Positions 8,892 to 18,134 of a stretch of DNA of 64,000 nucleotides are shown one piece after another. Below the pieces are notes generated by a model that was given only the letters and a program-made list of their open reading frames with translations, made no database searches and was not told the origin of the DNA. This stretch comes from Novosphingobium sp. PP1Y. Its GTDB lineage: Bacteria > Pseudomonadota > Alphaproteobacteria > Sphingomonadales > Sphingomonadaceae. Each line of letters begins with the position of its first letter. Position 1 is the first letter of the stretch. Position numbers and translations under genes: made by a program. Location: positions 744,001-808,000 of the forward strand of contig NC_015583.1 in assembly GCF_000253255.1 (NCBI RefSeq), given 5' to 3'.

Positions 8892-9402
8892 TTATCATGG
8901 GAATTACGTCGCAGCGGGTAGCCGTCCATTGGAGGCAGAGTGCCCGGCAAGGATCACCGAACCGCAGCGCGCTCCTGCTTCAACCGGACCTGCTATTGCC
9001 TGCCGCGAGACGCGGCTTTTCCGAGCGCGCTCCTGCCCGGAGAACGGGGAATCTCGCACAGAGCCGGTGCGGAAGTATGGCGTGTATGGGTCTTGGTGCG
9101 CCGATCATCTTGCCTGAGTTGAGGAGCATCATGTCGGTTCCGCACGAGGAAGCGAAGTTGGTCGTTCGGTCAGGCGGCGCTTTGGGCGTTGCGACCGTCA
9201 GAGGTGCAATTCTCGTTCTGAGAGGAGCTGCACGATCTGTCTTGCCGGTTTCCGCCTTGATCGAGGCTTTCCGGGAGATGTGCGTCGCCCCTGAATTTCG
9301 GGCTTCACGCCTTTGCACGCGGTGGAGACGATGGGCCGATCAGCTCGTCGGATGCCGGGTATCATTTTGCAGCGGAAAACCAATTTGCGGCTGAAAACTA
9401 TG
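8892..9402. other. Gene-poor gap of about 0.5 kb
   Basis: No recognised gene. The only candidate is a small plus-strand frame from ATG 9131 (GGAG six bases upstream) to 9394, 87 codons, ending in a basic Trp/Cys-rich tail with no family that I recognise. It may be noise or a remnant. The following promoter belongs to the monooxygenase at 9511. Confidence 0.3.
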
Positions 9403-9450
9403 TTGACAGTTCCGCGGCTTCGCCTAGTAACTATAACGACAATTCTAGTT
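9403..9450 (+). promoter_or_regulatory. Promoter with strong operator (site 4)
   Basis: TTGACA at 9403-9408 with a TAGTAA -10 candidate 16 bases on. The inverted repeat AACTATAA (9429-9436), CGACAA, TTCTAGTT (9443-9450) has one mismatch between arms and directly overlaps the -10. The next gene starts at 9511. Because no other clear promoter is visible before the TonB receptor 2/deglycosidase 1 series, this may drive a long transcript to about 19.6 kb. Confidence 0.6.
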
Positions 9451-9510
9451 ATAAATTGATTCGGAAGTCCATCCAGTTGGGCGCCTGATTGATTCTTGAG
9501 AGAGGTCTCG

Positions 9511-10623
9511 ATGCGTTTTTCGGTTTTTCTAAATGCCCGCTCGCTCGGTCCCGAGCAGGACCGCAAGCTGATGAAAGATCTGGAAGGCCATGCCAAACTG
9601 GCGTCCGAACTCGGGTTTGACGCGATCTTCCTGCCCGATCATCACTTCAACGGTTACATGCCGATCGCCAGCGACAGTTTCATCTTCGCCGCCTACCTGG
9701 CAGCGCAGATGCCGGACATGCACTTCGGCTTTTCCGTCGTATCAGTGCCTCTGCACCATCCCGTGCGCCTGACCGAACGGATCAATCTTCTCGACCAGAT
9801 CACCGACGGCAAGCTGTTGGTCGGTGTCGGTTCGGGGACCACGCCCGAGGAAATGATCGGTTTTGCGGTCGATTATCGCAATGCCGGGGCGATCTCGGAA
9901 GGTAACCTGGCCATTGCGGAAAAGCTCTGGTCCAAGCGGATGGAGGACCCTGCCGTCGAGATCGACAACGGTCCTTACCAGGGCAAGGTCCTGCAGCGGA
10001 TCACGCCAGCGCCGTACACGGAAGGGCACGCGCGCCTGATGCCGGTCGCGATGAAGGAATCGAGCGCGCGGCGCGCGGCAGAGAATGCCTGGCCTGCGTT
10101 CATTCCGGCTTTTACGCCGCCGAAGATTGGCGGAACGGAACCGTTCCTTCACGTCAAGAAGTGGTTCGAGATCTACAGGGGCATGTTGAACGAAGCTGGG
10201 CACGACGAGGCGACCATCAAGTCGGCTCTCGACTGGACAACGCATACCTATCAGGCTGTACACATCGCCGAGACCGATGAGCAGGCGCGTGACGAGCTGG
10301 AGATCATCCTGCGCGGTTACCAGGATGCGGTTGATCGCGAAAATGCCTTCAACCGCCGCGCTGAAAGCGACGAGGCCAATACCAAGACCGATCGCACGCC
10401 CAGCGCTCTGGATGAAGATTATATCGGGACCTGGTGTCTTTATGGGTCGCCGGAAACGGTCATCGAGCATCTCCGACCGTACCAGGAGCTGGGGATCGGC
10501 AACATCCTTTGCGGTACTACGACCGGTCCGCTGACCGACCAGCGCCTCGCCTTCGGGAACCGGACACTCGAACTCATGGCAAGCAAGGTCATGCCGGCGC
10601 TGGAGGGCATGCAAGTCGCTTAA
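9511..10623 (+). CDS. LLM-class flavin-dependent monooxygenase (copy 1)
   Basis: 370 residues from ATG 9511 (GAGAGAGG upstream); the TTG at 9496 is less likely. This is the bacterial luciferase-like fold: MRFSVFL start, LGFDAIFLPDHHF, GKLLVGVGSGTTPEEM and YGSPETVIEHLRPYQELGIGNIL in the C half. These enzymes use reduced flavin supplied by a reductase to insert oxygen into organic substrates. It is strongly similar along its length to the protein encoded at 34124-35230, so the locus holds two paralogues. Placed between the 3-dehydrogenase and TonB receptor 2, it probably acts on the aglycone or the keto sugar (inference). Confidence 0.87.
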   Translation: MRFSVFLNARSLGPEQDRKLMKDLEGHAKLASELGFDAIFLPDHHFNGYMPIASDSFIFAAYLAAQMPDMHFGFSVVSVPLHHPVRLTERINLLDQITDGKLLVGVGSGTTPEEMIGFAVDYRNAGAISEGNLAIAEKLWSKRMEDPAVEIDNGPYQGKVLQRITPAPYTEGHARLMPVAMKESSARRAAENAWPAFIPAFTPPKIGGTEPFLHVKKWFEIYRGMLNEAGHDEATIKSALDWTTHTYQAVHIAETDEQARDELEIILRGYQDAVDRENAFNRRAESDEANTKTDRTPSALDEDYIGTWCLYGSPETVIEHLRPYQELGIGNILCGTTTGPLTDQRLAFGNRTLELMASKVMPALEGMQVA

Positions 10624-10800
10624 TTTCGCCGTGCCGGGGACGAAATAGGGTCTCGGGCAACGAAAATCTCAGACAATTGGCAGCTGGTCCGCGCAAGACA
10701 GGCGACGTTTGCCTGTCTGGGCCAACACAGTCTGACAACGCCATGTGGGGGCGCAGTCCCTTGGCGTTCGAAATAACCAGGTATACATGGGAGAAGCTGA

Positions 10801-13095
10801 ATGAAATCTCTTAAATTCAGGGCTGCAATGCTGGCGGGTAGTGCGGTTGCGGTTCTGGCAATGCCGGCGTTCGCTCAGGAATCGCAGGGCGAAAAGGCGC
10901 CCGCGCTTGATGCCAACGTCATTATCGTGACCGCGCAGAACCGCGCACAGAACGTGCAGGACGTTCCGATCGCGATGAGCGTCCTTGGGGGCGAGAAGCT
11001 GGAAGAGGCGGGCGTCACCGACTTCAACCAGATGGATCGTGTCGCCCCGGCGCTGAATATCACGAATGACACCGTGTTCACCCGCGTTGCCGTTCGCGGC
11101 GTCGGTACCAATTCGAACGACGAAGCGCAGGATCAGTCCATCGCGATCAATATCGATGGTGAATATCTGAACCGCGCCAATGTCCTGGGTGTATCCCTGT
11201 TCGATATGGAACGCGTCGAGGTTCTTCGCGGTCCTCAGGGCACGCTCTATGGTCGTAACGCCACGGGCGGCGCGATCAACTTCGTGACCCGCAAGCCCGG
11301 CGACGTCTTTGCCGTCAATCTGACAGGGACATACGGCAATTATGACCAGATCACGCTTGACGGTGGCGTCGACGTGCCTTTGGCCGGTATCGGCGGCATC
11401 CGCCTGTCGGGCCTCTACGACAGGCATGACGGTTATTTCTACCACCCGAATATCGATGCGCACAGCGGTTCGTCGGAGAAGAAGGCAGGGCGCCTGAGCC
11501 TGCGCCTTGAACCCGCGGACGGCTTGCGCATCGACCTGGCTGGCGAGTACGTCAAGGTGGACAGCATCCTGGCTGCCAATGCGTGGACCGACCTCAATGC
11601 TGCCGGCAACGGACCGGGCGCGGATTGCTCGCTCAATGGTTTTGAGGAAGTCGCGCCGCTGACACCCAATGTCCAGTGCATCCCGAGCAACACCAACTTC
11701 CTGTCGACTATCGACCGCGACAGCTACGATGCCCCGCTTACCGGCGTGAGCCCGAGCGAGCAGGAATCGAAAGTCGTGCGCGGCAAGGTTGCCTATGACT
11801 TCGGACCGGCGATCGTGACCTATACCGGCGGATACCGGGTTACCGACCAGGACGCGGACATTGCGCTGGCCCCGGCATACTACTTCTACGACTTCTTCAA
11901 TCGTACGAAGACGCAGAGCCACGAACTGCGCCTGAACGGGACGACGGGCGGCATCGAGTGGCAAACCGGTGCGTTCTACTTCCACGAAAATCTGCGCAAT
12001 TCACGCGGCCTCTTCAGCCCCTTCATTGGCCCCAACGGCAGCTTCATCAATGCCTTCCGGCGCGATGTGACGGCCAAGAGCTGGGCAGCCTTTGGCCAGG
12101 TCGACGTGCCGCTTACTTCTACGCTGACTGCAGTGGGCGGCCTGCGCTATACGCATGACAAGCGTAATGGCATCTTCGATAACTTCGGGTTCGTGTTCAA
12201 CTCGGGACCTGTGGAGCAGACCGGGAATGCGCCCTCGCAACTCGACCTCGAAGCCAAGGGTAGCAAGGTGACCTGGCTTGCCGGCCTGAACTACAAGCCC
12301 AATGCCGACACCCTTATCTACGGCAAGGTGTCGACCGGCTACAAGGCGGGCGGCTTCGACAGTGTCGGCGCCTATGATCCGGAGACGAACACGGCCTACG
12401 AAATCGGCTCGAAGCTGACTTTCGGCGATATGGGTCAGCACAAGTTCAACCTGGCCGGCTACTATTACGACTACAAGGACCTGCAAGTTTCGGTCTTGCT
12501 GGACAATTCCATCGGTGGCCAGATATTCAATGCCGGCAAGGCGGTCATCTGGGGTGCGGAAGCCGAACTCTCGATCGGGCTCGACGAACACAACTTCTTC
12601 AATGCCTCGTTCAATTACACGAATGCAGAATACAAGGATCTGCTGGCTTCCTACGTCGTCTACTGCGTCGGTTGCGGTGATATCGGCGTCGGCGATCTCG
12701 ATCCCGACCCGAATAATATCGTCCAGCCCAACCTAGCCGGAAACAAGCCGCCCCAGACGCCCAAGTTCGTCATCACCATGGGCTACGATCACATCTTCGA
12801 TTTCGGCAGCGCCGGAACCCTGACTGCCAGCGTGTTCTCCAAGTTCAAGAGTTCGTACTTCACGGATATCTTCAACTATCGCGACAGCAAGCAGAAGGCT
12901 TTCACCCAGACCGACCTCACTTTGCTCTACAAGCCGCAGGACGAGCGCTGGAGTGTCCAGGCATTTGTCCGCAATCTCGAGAACGAGAAGCCGCTGACGT
13001 ATGCTTCGTATGTCGCCGCCGGTCCGGATGACGTCTATACTTGGCAGTTCGGCACGCCGCGGACCTACGGCGTCCGCGTCGGCATCGATTTTTGA
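10801..13095 (+). CDS. TonB-dependent outer membrane receptor 2
   Basis: 764 residues. ATG with GGGAGAAG upstream. The signal peptide ends MPAFAQ near residue 26. The plug begins IIVTAQNRAQNVQDVPIAM, includes VEVLRGPQGTLYGRNATGG, and the barrel ends with RVGIDF. It is a close paralogue of receptor 1. It leads a run of co-directional genes (epimerase, deglycosidase alpha and beta, GH3, GPH symporter). A hairpin follows the stop, which may reduce readthrough so that the receptor and the enzymes are made at different levels. The likely cargo is a plant-type glycoside (inference). Confidence 0.93.
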   Translation: MKSLKFRAAMLAGSAVAVLAMPAFAQESQGEKAPALDANVIIVTAQNRAQNVQDVPIAMSVLGGEKLEEAGVTDFNQMDRVAPALNITNDTVFTRVAVRGVGTNSNDEAQDQSIAINIDGEYLNRANVLGVSLFDMERVEVLRGPQGTLYGRNATGGAINFVTRKPGDVFAVNLTGTYGNYDQITLDGGVDVPLAGIGGIRLSGLYDRHDGYFYHPNIDAHSGSSEKKAGRLSLRLEPADGLRIDLAGEYVKVDSILAANAWTDLNAAGNGPGADCSLNGFEEVAPLTPNVQCIPSNTNFLSTIDRDSYDAPLTGVSPSEQESKVVRGKVAYDFGPAIVTYTGGYRVTDQDADIALAPAYYFYDFFNRTKTQSHELRLNGTTGGIEWQTGAFYFHENLRNSRGLFSPFIGPNGSFINAFRRDVTAKSWAAFGQVDVPLTSTLTAVGGLRYTHDKRNGIFDNFGFVFNSGPVEQTGNAPSQLDLEAKGSKVTWLAGLNYKPNADTLIYGKVSTGYKAGGFDSVGAYDPETNTAYEIGSKLTFGDMGQHKFNLAGYYYDYKDLQVSVLLDNSIGGQIFNAGKAVIWGAEAELSIGLDEHNFFNASFNYTNAEYKDLLASYVVYCVGCGDIGVGDLDPDPNNIVQPNLAGNKPPQTPKFVITMGYDHIFDFGSAGTLTASVFSKFKSSYFTDIFNYRDSKQKAFTQTDLTLLYKPQDERWSVQAFVRNLENEKPLTYASYVAAGPDDVYTWQFGTPRTYGVRVGIDF

Positions 13096-13103
13096 TCCGA
13101 CGC

Positions 13104-13131
13104 GGTGGGGAAGGGGAGTTCCTTCCCCACC
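13104..13131 (+). terminator. Intercistronic hairpin after TonB receptor 2
   Basis: GGTGGGGAAGG (13104-13114) and CCTTCCCCACC (13121-13131) form a perfect 11-bp stem with a 6-base loop. There is no T-run, so it is more likely an attenuator or mRNA 3'-end protector than a full terminator; the next gene starts 34 bases later. Confidence 0.5.
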
Positions 13132-13164
13132 AGCCGGTCGAGTGCAAGAAACAGGAAACAATAC

Positions 13165-13932
13165 ATGAAACTTTCAGCCTGCATCGAATGGCAGTTCGGG
13201 GACGAGACAGTCGGACTGCCAGATCGCATTCGCGCCGCAAGCAAGGCCGGCATAGACCTGGTGGAATTTCATCTTTGGCGCGACAAGGATGTCGACGGCA
13301 TTGCCGAGGCGCTGGAGGAAACCGGCTCGAAATTGACTGGATTCTGCGTCGATCCGCGACGCTCGATCGTTGACCCTGCACAGCATGCCGAAATGCTCGA
13401 GGCTGTGCGCGGAACGCTTGAAGCGGCAGTAAGGCTCGGCTCGCCGCCGCTGATCGTGGCATCTGGCTTCCTGCGTGAGGGTGTCTCGCTGGAAGAGCAT
13501 CGGGCCGAAGCCGTTAAGGTCTTGCGCGAGGCCGCACGCCTGGCGGAGGAAGCTGGCGTGACGCTGGTGCTTGAACCCCTGAACACCAAGGTCGAGCATC
13601 CTGGCATGTACCTCGACAGCACCTGTCTTGCGCTCGACATCGTCGAGGAAATCGGCAGCCCCCGGCTGAAGGTGCTTTACGATGTTTACCACTCGCTGGT
13701 CATGGGCGAAGATCTCAAGGCGGTGCTCGAAGGTCGCATGCATCTCATCGAGCATGTGCAGGTTGCCGATATGCCCGGCCGCAACGAGCCGGGCACAGGT
13801 GAAATAGATTGGAAGCGTGTTGTCGCGGACCTGAAGGATCTTGGCTATGTTGGGGCTCTGGGACTCGAGTATCGCCCAACCCTGCCTGCGCTGGAATCCC
13901 TGGCAAAGACCCGCGAGGCGCTGGGCGTCTGA
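13165..13932 (+). CDS. Hydroxypyruvate isomerase-like TIM-barrel protein
   Basis: 255 residues from ATG 13165 (CAGGAAAC upstream); upstream extension to 13105 would run through the hairpin. The fold is the xylose-isomerase-like TIM barrel. Metal-ligand segments are visible: LVLEPLN (Glu), YDVYH (Asp and His), IEHVQVADMPGRNEPGTGEI (His plus the diagnostic PGR-EPG-GEI loop of the hydroxypyruvate isomerase group) and LGLEYRP (Glu). Relatives isomerise hydroxypyruvate or epimerise keto sugars such as 3-keto-glucosides. Here, after the receptor and before deglycosidase 1, a job on the released 3-keto sugar is likely. The actual substrate is unproven. Confidence 0.82.
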   Translation: MKLSACIEWQFGDETVGLPDRIRAASKAGIDLVEFHLWRDKDVDGIAEALEETGSKLTGFCVDPRRSIVDPAQHAEMLEAVRGTLEAAVRLGSPPLIVASGFLREGVSLEEHRAEAVKVLREAARLAEEAGVTLVLEPLNTKVEHPGMYLDSTCLALDIVEEIGSPRLKVLYDVYHSLVMGEDLKAVLEGRMHLIEHVQVADMPGRNEPGTGEIDWKRVVADLKDLGYVGALGLEYRPTLPALESLAKTREALGV

Positions 13933-14180
13933 AGCGACACCCGGTTGGCCGATGTAGAACCGGATCTCACACCGGTCGCCTCCAGGTCGGGGATTACGCC
14001 TTGACTGAGAGGGCTATATATGGGAACGGTAATTTTAATTAGGGTTTCAGCCCCAGGGGAGAGCGTGGCAGCCAGCAGGCCATTTGGGCGTCGATACCAA
14101 ATCGGCTCCTCAGATCTTGCGGCGATTGCTTCCCCCGTCTTCGTAAACGAGTGCCACTTGCTTCGCGAAAGGGAAGAAGC

Positions 14181-15203
14181 ATGAGTAATCAGATCAAGCG
14201 GGGCGTGAGCCTCTACAGCTATCAGAACGAAACCTTCCAGGGGAAGATGACTCTGGAAGACTGCATTCGCACCAGCGCCGAGCTCGGTGCGAAGGGCATC
14301 GAGATCATCGGTGAGCAGACATTCTGGGGTTGGCCCGAAGTCGGCGTCGAGGATGCCGCCGTCGCCAATTGGCATGAGCTGATCAAGAAGTACGACTGCG
14401 TGTCCGTCAGCCATGACTTCATGCTGGACTACAAGCGCTACAAGGGCCGCATCATGCCCTTCGATGAGCAGGTAGCCAGCGTGAAGAAGGACATCGACTT
14501 CGGTGCCCGCCTCGGCATGAAGTACATCCGCGCGCTCGTTTCGATCGAGCCCAGCGTGCTCGTGGCCGCTGCGCCCTATGCCGAAGAGAAGGGCATCAAG
14601 ATCCTGATCGAGGTTCACGCCCCGCTGCACTTCGACCATCCCTGGATCATCCGACACGCGGAAGCCTTCGAAAAGAGCGGTTCGGACGCGCTCGGCTTCC
14701 TGCCGGACATGGGGATGTTCCTGTTCAAGTTCCCGCCGGTCTGGAAGGAAAAGTTCCTGCGGATCGGCGTTCCCAAGAACATCGCGGACTACATCGAGAA
14801 GGCTTACGAGGACCGGGTCCTCTCCGAATACGTCATTCTCAATGTGCGCGAGATGGGCGGAGAGGGACCTGCCCTCGGCATGGCCGAGACGCTGCGTCAC
14901 AACGCAGCCTTCGAACCCAAGCGGATGCTGGACTACATGGGCCGCATCCATAACGTGCACGGCAAGTTCTACCAGATGGACGAAGACTACGTGGAACCGT
15001 CCATTCCCTACGACGAGATCGTCAAGGTGCTCCAGCAGGGCGGGTACAAGGGTTATATCTGCTCCGAATACGAAGGCAACCGCTGGATCGAGGACGCTCA
15101 GGAGCCGGACTCCGTCGAGCAGGTCCGTCGTCAGCAGGTCATGCTCGCCCGTCTTCTGGGCGAAGAGACCGTGCCCACTCTCAAGACCCCCGTGGCCGCC
15201 TAA
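14181..15203 (+). CDS. C-glycoside deglycosidase alpha subunit-like TIM-barrel protein (pair 1)
   Basis: 340 residues from ATG 14181 (AGGGAAG upstream). It has a sugar phosphate isomerase/epimerase-type barrel with Glu144 and His146 in IEVHAP, Asp176 in LPDMG, His260 in NVHGKF and Glu296 in SEYEG; Glu/Asp/His/Glu are the expected metal ligands and His146 the candidate base. The family assignment to the large subunit of two-part C-glycoside deglycosidases (CarC/DgpC type) rests on this motif set plus the adjacent DUF6379-like partner, 12 bases downstream. Such enzymes cleave 3-oxo-C-glycosides by beta-elimination. An ordinary keto-sugar isomerase is the main alternative, but pairing with the small subunit argues against it. 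The 248-base gap before it holds no gene. Confidence 0.75.
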   Translation: MSNQIKRGVSLYSYQNETFQGKMTLEDCIRTSAELGAKGIEIIGEQTFWGWPEVGVEDAAVANWHELIKKYDCVSVSHDFMLDYKRYKGRIMPFDEQVASVKKDIDFGARLGMKYIRALVSIEPSVLVAAAPYAEEKGIKILIEVHAPLHFDHPWIIRHAEAFEKSGSDALGFLPDMGMFLFKFPPVWKEKFLRIGVPKNIADYIEKAYEDRVLSEYVILNVREMGGEGPALGMAETLRHNAAFEPKRMLDYMGRIHNVHGKFYQMDEDYVEPSIPYDEIVKVLQQGGYKGYICSEYEGNRWIEDAQEPDSVEQVRRQQVMLARLLGEETVPTLKTPVAA

Positions 15204-15215
15204 GGAGACTGCGAC

Positions 15216-15608
15216 ATGATGGACAACAAGATGATCTGCACCGAGCAGTTCGAAAACGTTGTGGAAGAAGGCAAGGCCGTTGGCTTCAGCTTCCTGGGCC
15301 GCCTGCCATACTACCGCGGCCTTGGTCTCTCGATGGTCGAGGACATCCAGGTCAGCGTCGATGGCGAGCAGATCGCGCGCGAGGACGTGCGTTTCTCCGT
15401 TCGCGGCAAGACCTATACGCTCGATGAAATGGAAACGGTCTATGACGACCGCTGGAACTTCGGAGAGAAAGCGACGATCATCGCGCTGAAGGAGGGCGGC
15501 CTGACGCCCGGCAAGCACAAGATCGAATTCGCGGTGCGCATGCGGGTTTCCTACCTGCCATTCGTGCCGACCACCAAGGATACCAAGGAACTGGATCTGG
15601 CTGCTTAA
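15216..15608 (+). CDS. C-glycoside deglycosidase beta subunit-like protein (DUF6379 type, pair 1)
   Basis: 130 residues, ATG with AAGGAG in register. A small all-beta protein. Segments LPYYRGLGLSMVEDIQV, DRWNFGEKATI and RMRVSYLPF recur in the second small subunit of this window as LPWYRSL, AFWFVLDQA and LYPPYI, which supports a real family. In characterised C-glycoside deglycosidases the small subunit packs on the barrel and completes the substrate pocket. Gene order here is alpha then beta. A hairpin lies 9 bases after the stop. I assign it by pairing and motif; neither family call was checked by a profile search. Confidence 0.75.
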   Translation: MMDNKMICTEQFENVVEEGKAVGFSFLGRLPYYRGLGLSMVEDIQVSVDGEQIAREDVRFSVRGKTYTLDEMETVYDDRWNFGEKATIIALKEGGLTPGKHKIEFAVRMRVSYLPFVPTTKDTKELDLAA

Positions 15609-15616
15609 GCCAGTAC

Positions 15617-15675
15617 GGGCGGCGGCTTCCCCGACCTCTCCTCCCGGTGAGTCGCCGCCCTGCTTCTTTTCTTCA
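15617..15675 (+). terminator. Hairpin with T-rich tail after deglycosidase pair 1
   Basis: GGGCGGCG (15617-15624) pairs with CGCCGCCC (15653-15660) over a long 28-base loop, followed by TGCTTCTTTTCTT. It is a plausible partial terminator before the GH3 gene. Confidence 0.45.
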
Positions 15676-15695
15676 AGAAATCGAGAGATCAGCGC

Positions 15696-18080
15696 ATGCG
15701 CGAGCCGACCACCGCCGAGAAGGCGTCCCTCACCAGCGGAGCGGCCATGTGGCGAACTGCCGCCGTGCCGGAAGCGGGCATACCTTCGTTCACGATGAGC
15801 GATGGCCCGATGGGCATTGCCAGCGGCAAAGTCGACGAGCGGGACATTGCCGCGCTTAGCCCTTGCGCCATGTCCCTCGGTGCGAGCTGGGACGTCGATC
15901 TGGCAAGGCGTATCGGCGCCCTTGTCGGAGGCGAAGCGGTCGATCGCGGCATCGACGCGGTACTTGCACCCAACATCAATCTCGCGCGCAGCCCCCTGGC
16001 GGGCCGCGCCTTCGAGTACTTCTCGGAAGACCCCTTCCTCGCCGGTGTGCTGGGGGCGGCTTGGATCGGCGGCCTGCAGTCGACCGGCACGGGTTCAATC
16101 GCCAAGCATCTGGTGTGCAACGATAGCGAGACGGAACGCGACCGCGTGGACGTACACGTCGATGAACGCACCATGCGCGAAGTTTATCTGCTGCCCTTCG
16201 AAATGGCAGCGCAGGCCGGGTGCGCAGGAATGCTTGCTGCGTACAACAAGGTCAATGGCAGCTGGTGCAGTGAACAGCACCATGTCCTGACCACCATCGT
16301 CAAGGATGAGTGGCGCTATCAGGGCGTCATCATGAGTGACTGGTTCGGCACGCATTCCACACTCGGCACGATCAATGCCGGTCTCGACCTGGAAATGCCG
16401 GGACCGGCGCGCTTCATGGGTGCGCATGTCGGGGAGGCGGTGCAAGCCGGCCAGGTGAGCCTTGAGCGCCTTGACGACGCCGCGCGCCGCGTTGCCGAAA
16501 CGGCACGCAGGGTGACCGGTCCCAAGAGCATGCCCTATACTGCCGAGCAGGCAAGGGATCTGCTGATCGAGGCATCGGCGGCCGGCTTCGTGCTGCTGAA
16601 GAACGAAGGCAAGATGCTCCCGCTCGAGCCAGGCGCGGTCGAGCGACTGGCGATCATCGGACCGAATGCCGCTGCTCCCTGCTTCCAGGGCGGGACTTTC
16701 GCGAAGATCTCGGTTTCGCCCGACCTTGCAACGCCTGCGCAGGCCATCGCCGCGCTCTACGAGGGCGCCACGCAAGTGGTGTTCGAGCCGGGCGTCGATC
16801 CTCAGCCGCGCTTGCCGTCGATGCCGGCAAGGCCGGCGCAGGACATCGGCGACGGCTGCACTGCTGGCATGACGCTCGAATACTTCGCCAGCACCGATTG
16901 CAGCGGCGAACCGCTCACGCAAGAAACGCGCAACACCAATTCGATTGTCTGGTTCGTGGGGGTCCACGAACAGGGGCCGTTCGATCAGGGCGGTTCGGTT
17001 CGGGCTTCCGGCTATTTCACGCCGCAGAAGGACGGAGCGCATGCCTTCTACCTTGGTGCGACCGGCGAAGCGCGGCTGTTCGTCGACGGCGAGCCGGTCC
17101 TGGCGACGAGCGAGATCGAAGCCAAGGACGTGATGGGCAAGCTCAAATCGGGCGATGCGACCAGCACCAGTGTCGAACTCGCCGCGGGCAGGGAAGTGCA
17201 CGTTGTCATCGAGTTCCATTACCGGCCCGCGCGCGTGCAGGGCCTGTGGTACGGCGTTCGCGGCCCCGATGGACGCGAGGAACTTCTGGCTCGCGCCGAA
17301 GCGGCAGCGGCCGAGGCAGACGCGGTATTCCTGTTCGTGGGTGAGACGTCCGACTCGAGCGTCGAGAGCAAGGACCGCGCCGATACGCTGCTCGTATCCG
17401 ACCAACTTGAACTGATCGAACGCGTCCTGGCAGCCAATCCGCGAACCGCTATAATCGCCAATGTCGGTCATGCCTTCGACACCAGCTGGGACGAGAACGC
17501 AGCGGCGCTCATCTCAGCCTGGTACCCGGGCGAGGGTTTCGCCCAGGCGATTGCCGAAGTTCTCTCCGGGCAGCGCGAGCCGGGCGGCCGCATGCCGGTC
17601 ACGATCGCCGGGGCAGAATCGGATTATTCGGGCATGAACCTGGTTCCCGATGCCGACGGCGTGCTCGAGTATGCCGAGGGGACCCGCTTCGGTTACCGCG
17701 CCATCGCCTGCAGCGGCGCAAGGGCGCGACACGCCTTCGGCAGCGGAGAAGGTTATGCCCGCTTTGCCTGGAGCGATGCACGCGTGGAAGGTGACATCGT
17801 GGCCGTCACCCTGCGCAATATCTCGGATCGTGTCGGCAGCGAAGTCGTCCAGGTCTATCGCGACGAACCCGAACCGACGCTTGTGGCCTTTGCAAAATGC
17901 GAGATCGCGCCGGGCAGCGAGAGGCGCGTCGTGCTGCCGCTACGCCGGCGCCAGTTCGTGATGTGGCAAGGCAGTGGCTGGGAACCGCTGGGCGATCGCG
18001 TGGCCTTGCGCGTCGCGCGCTCGGTTGAAGATCCCGGCATCGTCGTGAGCGTCGATTGGGAGGCGCTCGTTACGGAATAG
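15696..18080 (+). CDS. GH3 family beta-glucosidase with inserted PA14 domain
   Basis: 794 residues. The N-terminal GH3 barrel has FTMSDGPMG, the KH motif at 137-138 and the nucleophile Asp215 in VIMSDWFG. The second GH3 domain is split by a PA14-type carbohydrate-binding insert at about 390-530 (GMTLEYFAS through FHYRPARVQGLWYG), as in intracellular beta-glucosidases of Kluyveromyces/Sphingomonas type. A fibronectin-III-like C domain (SEVVQVYRDEPEP) ends it. There is no signal peptide, so action is cytoplasmic. Its place in the deglycosidase series suggests it removes O-linked glucose from substrates that also carry, or compete with, C-linked sugars. Confidence 0.92.
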   Translation: MREPTTAEKASLTSGAAMWRTAAVPEAGIPSFTMSDGPMGIASGKVDERDIAALSPCAMSLGASWDVDLARRIGALVGGEAVDRGIDAVLAPNINLARSPLAGRAFEYFSEDPFLAGVLGAAWIGGLQSTGTGSIAKHLVCNDSETERDRVDVHVDERTMREVYLLPFEMAAQAGCAGMLAAYNKVNGSWCSEQHHVLTTIVKDEWRYQGVIMSDWFGTHSTLGTINAGLDLEMPGPARFMGAHVGEAVQAGQVSLERLDDAARRVAETARRVTGPKSMPYTAEQARDLLIEASAAGFVLLKNEGKMLPLEPGAVERLAIIGPNAAAPCFQGGTFAKISVSPDLATPAQAIAALYEGATQVVFEPGVDPQPRLPSMPARPAQDIGDGCTAGMTLEYFASTDCSGEPLTQETRNTNSIVWFVGVHEQGPFDQGGSVRASGYFTPQKDGAHAFYLGATGEARLFVDGEPVLATSEIEAKDVMGKLKSGDATSTSVELAAGREVHVVIEFHYRPARVQGLWYGVRGPDGREELLARAEAAAAEADAVFLFVGETSDSSVESKDRADTLLVSDQLELIERVLAANPRTAIIANVGHAFDTSWDENAAALISAWYPGEGFAQAIAEVLSGQREPGGRMPVTIAGAESDYSGMNLVPDADGVLEYAEGTRFGYRAIACSGARARHAFGSGEGYARFAWSDARVEGDIVAVTLRNISDRVGSEVVQVYRDEPEPTLVAFAKCEIAPGSERRVVLPLRRRQFVMWQGSGWEPLGDRVALRVARSVEDPGIVVSVDWEALVTE

Positions 18081-18134
18081 ACGGCTGCCGCAACACAATA
18101 ACAAGCGCAAAGCTGAGGGAGAGGGATCATCACG

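Noticed and set aside
10669..11985. 438-codon minus-strand frame opposite TonB receptor 2, and a similar one at 5394-6530 opposite receptor 1
   Set aside because: Both are mirror images of paralogous receptor genes and have no start signal or domain.
14001..14020. TTGACT followed by TATATA as a promoter for deglycosidase pair 1
   Set aside because: The spacing between the two boxes is only 8 bases, too short for sigma-70.
13845..15518. 557-codon minus-strand frame opposite the deglycosidase pair 1 genes
   Set aside because: Composition (HVL/HHD/DLV repeats) is that of an antisense shadow; the plus-strand genes have ribosome sites and conserved motifs.
16095..17471. 458-codon minus-strand frame inside the GH3 gene
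   Set aside because: Antisense to a complete GH3 protein with its nucleophile and PA14 domain; no recognisable family.
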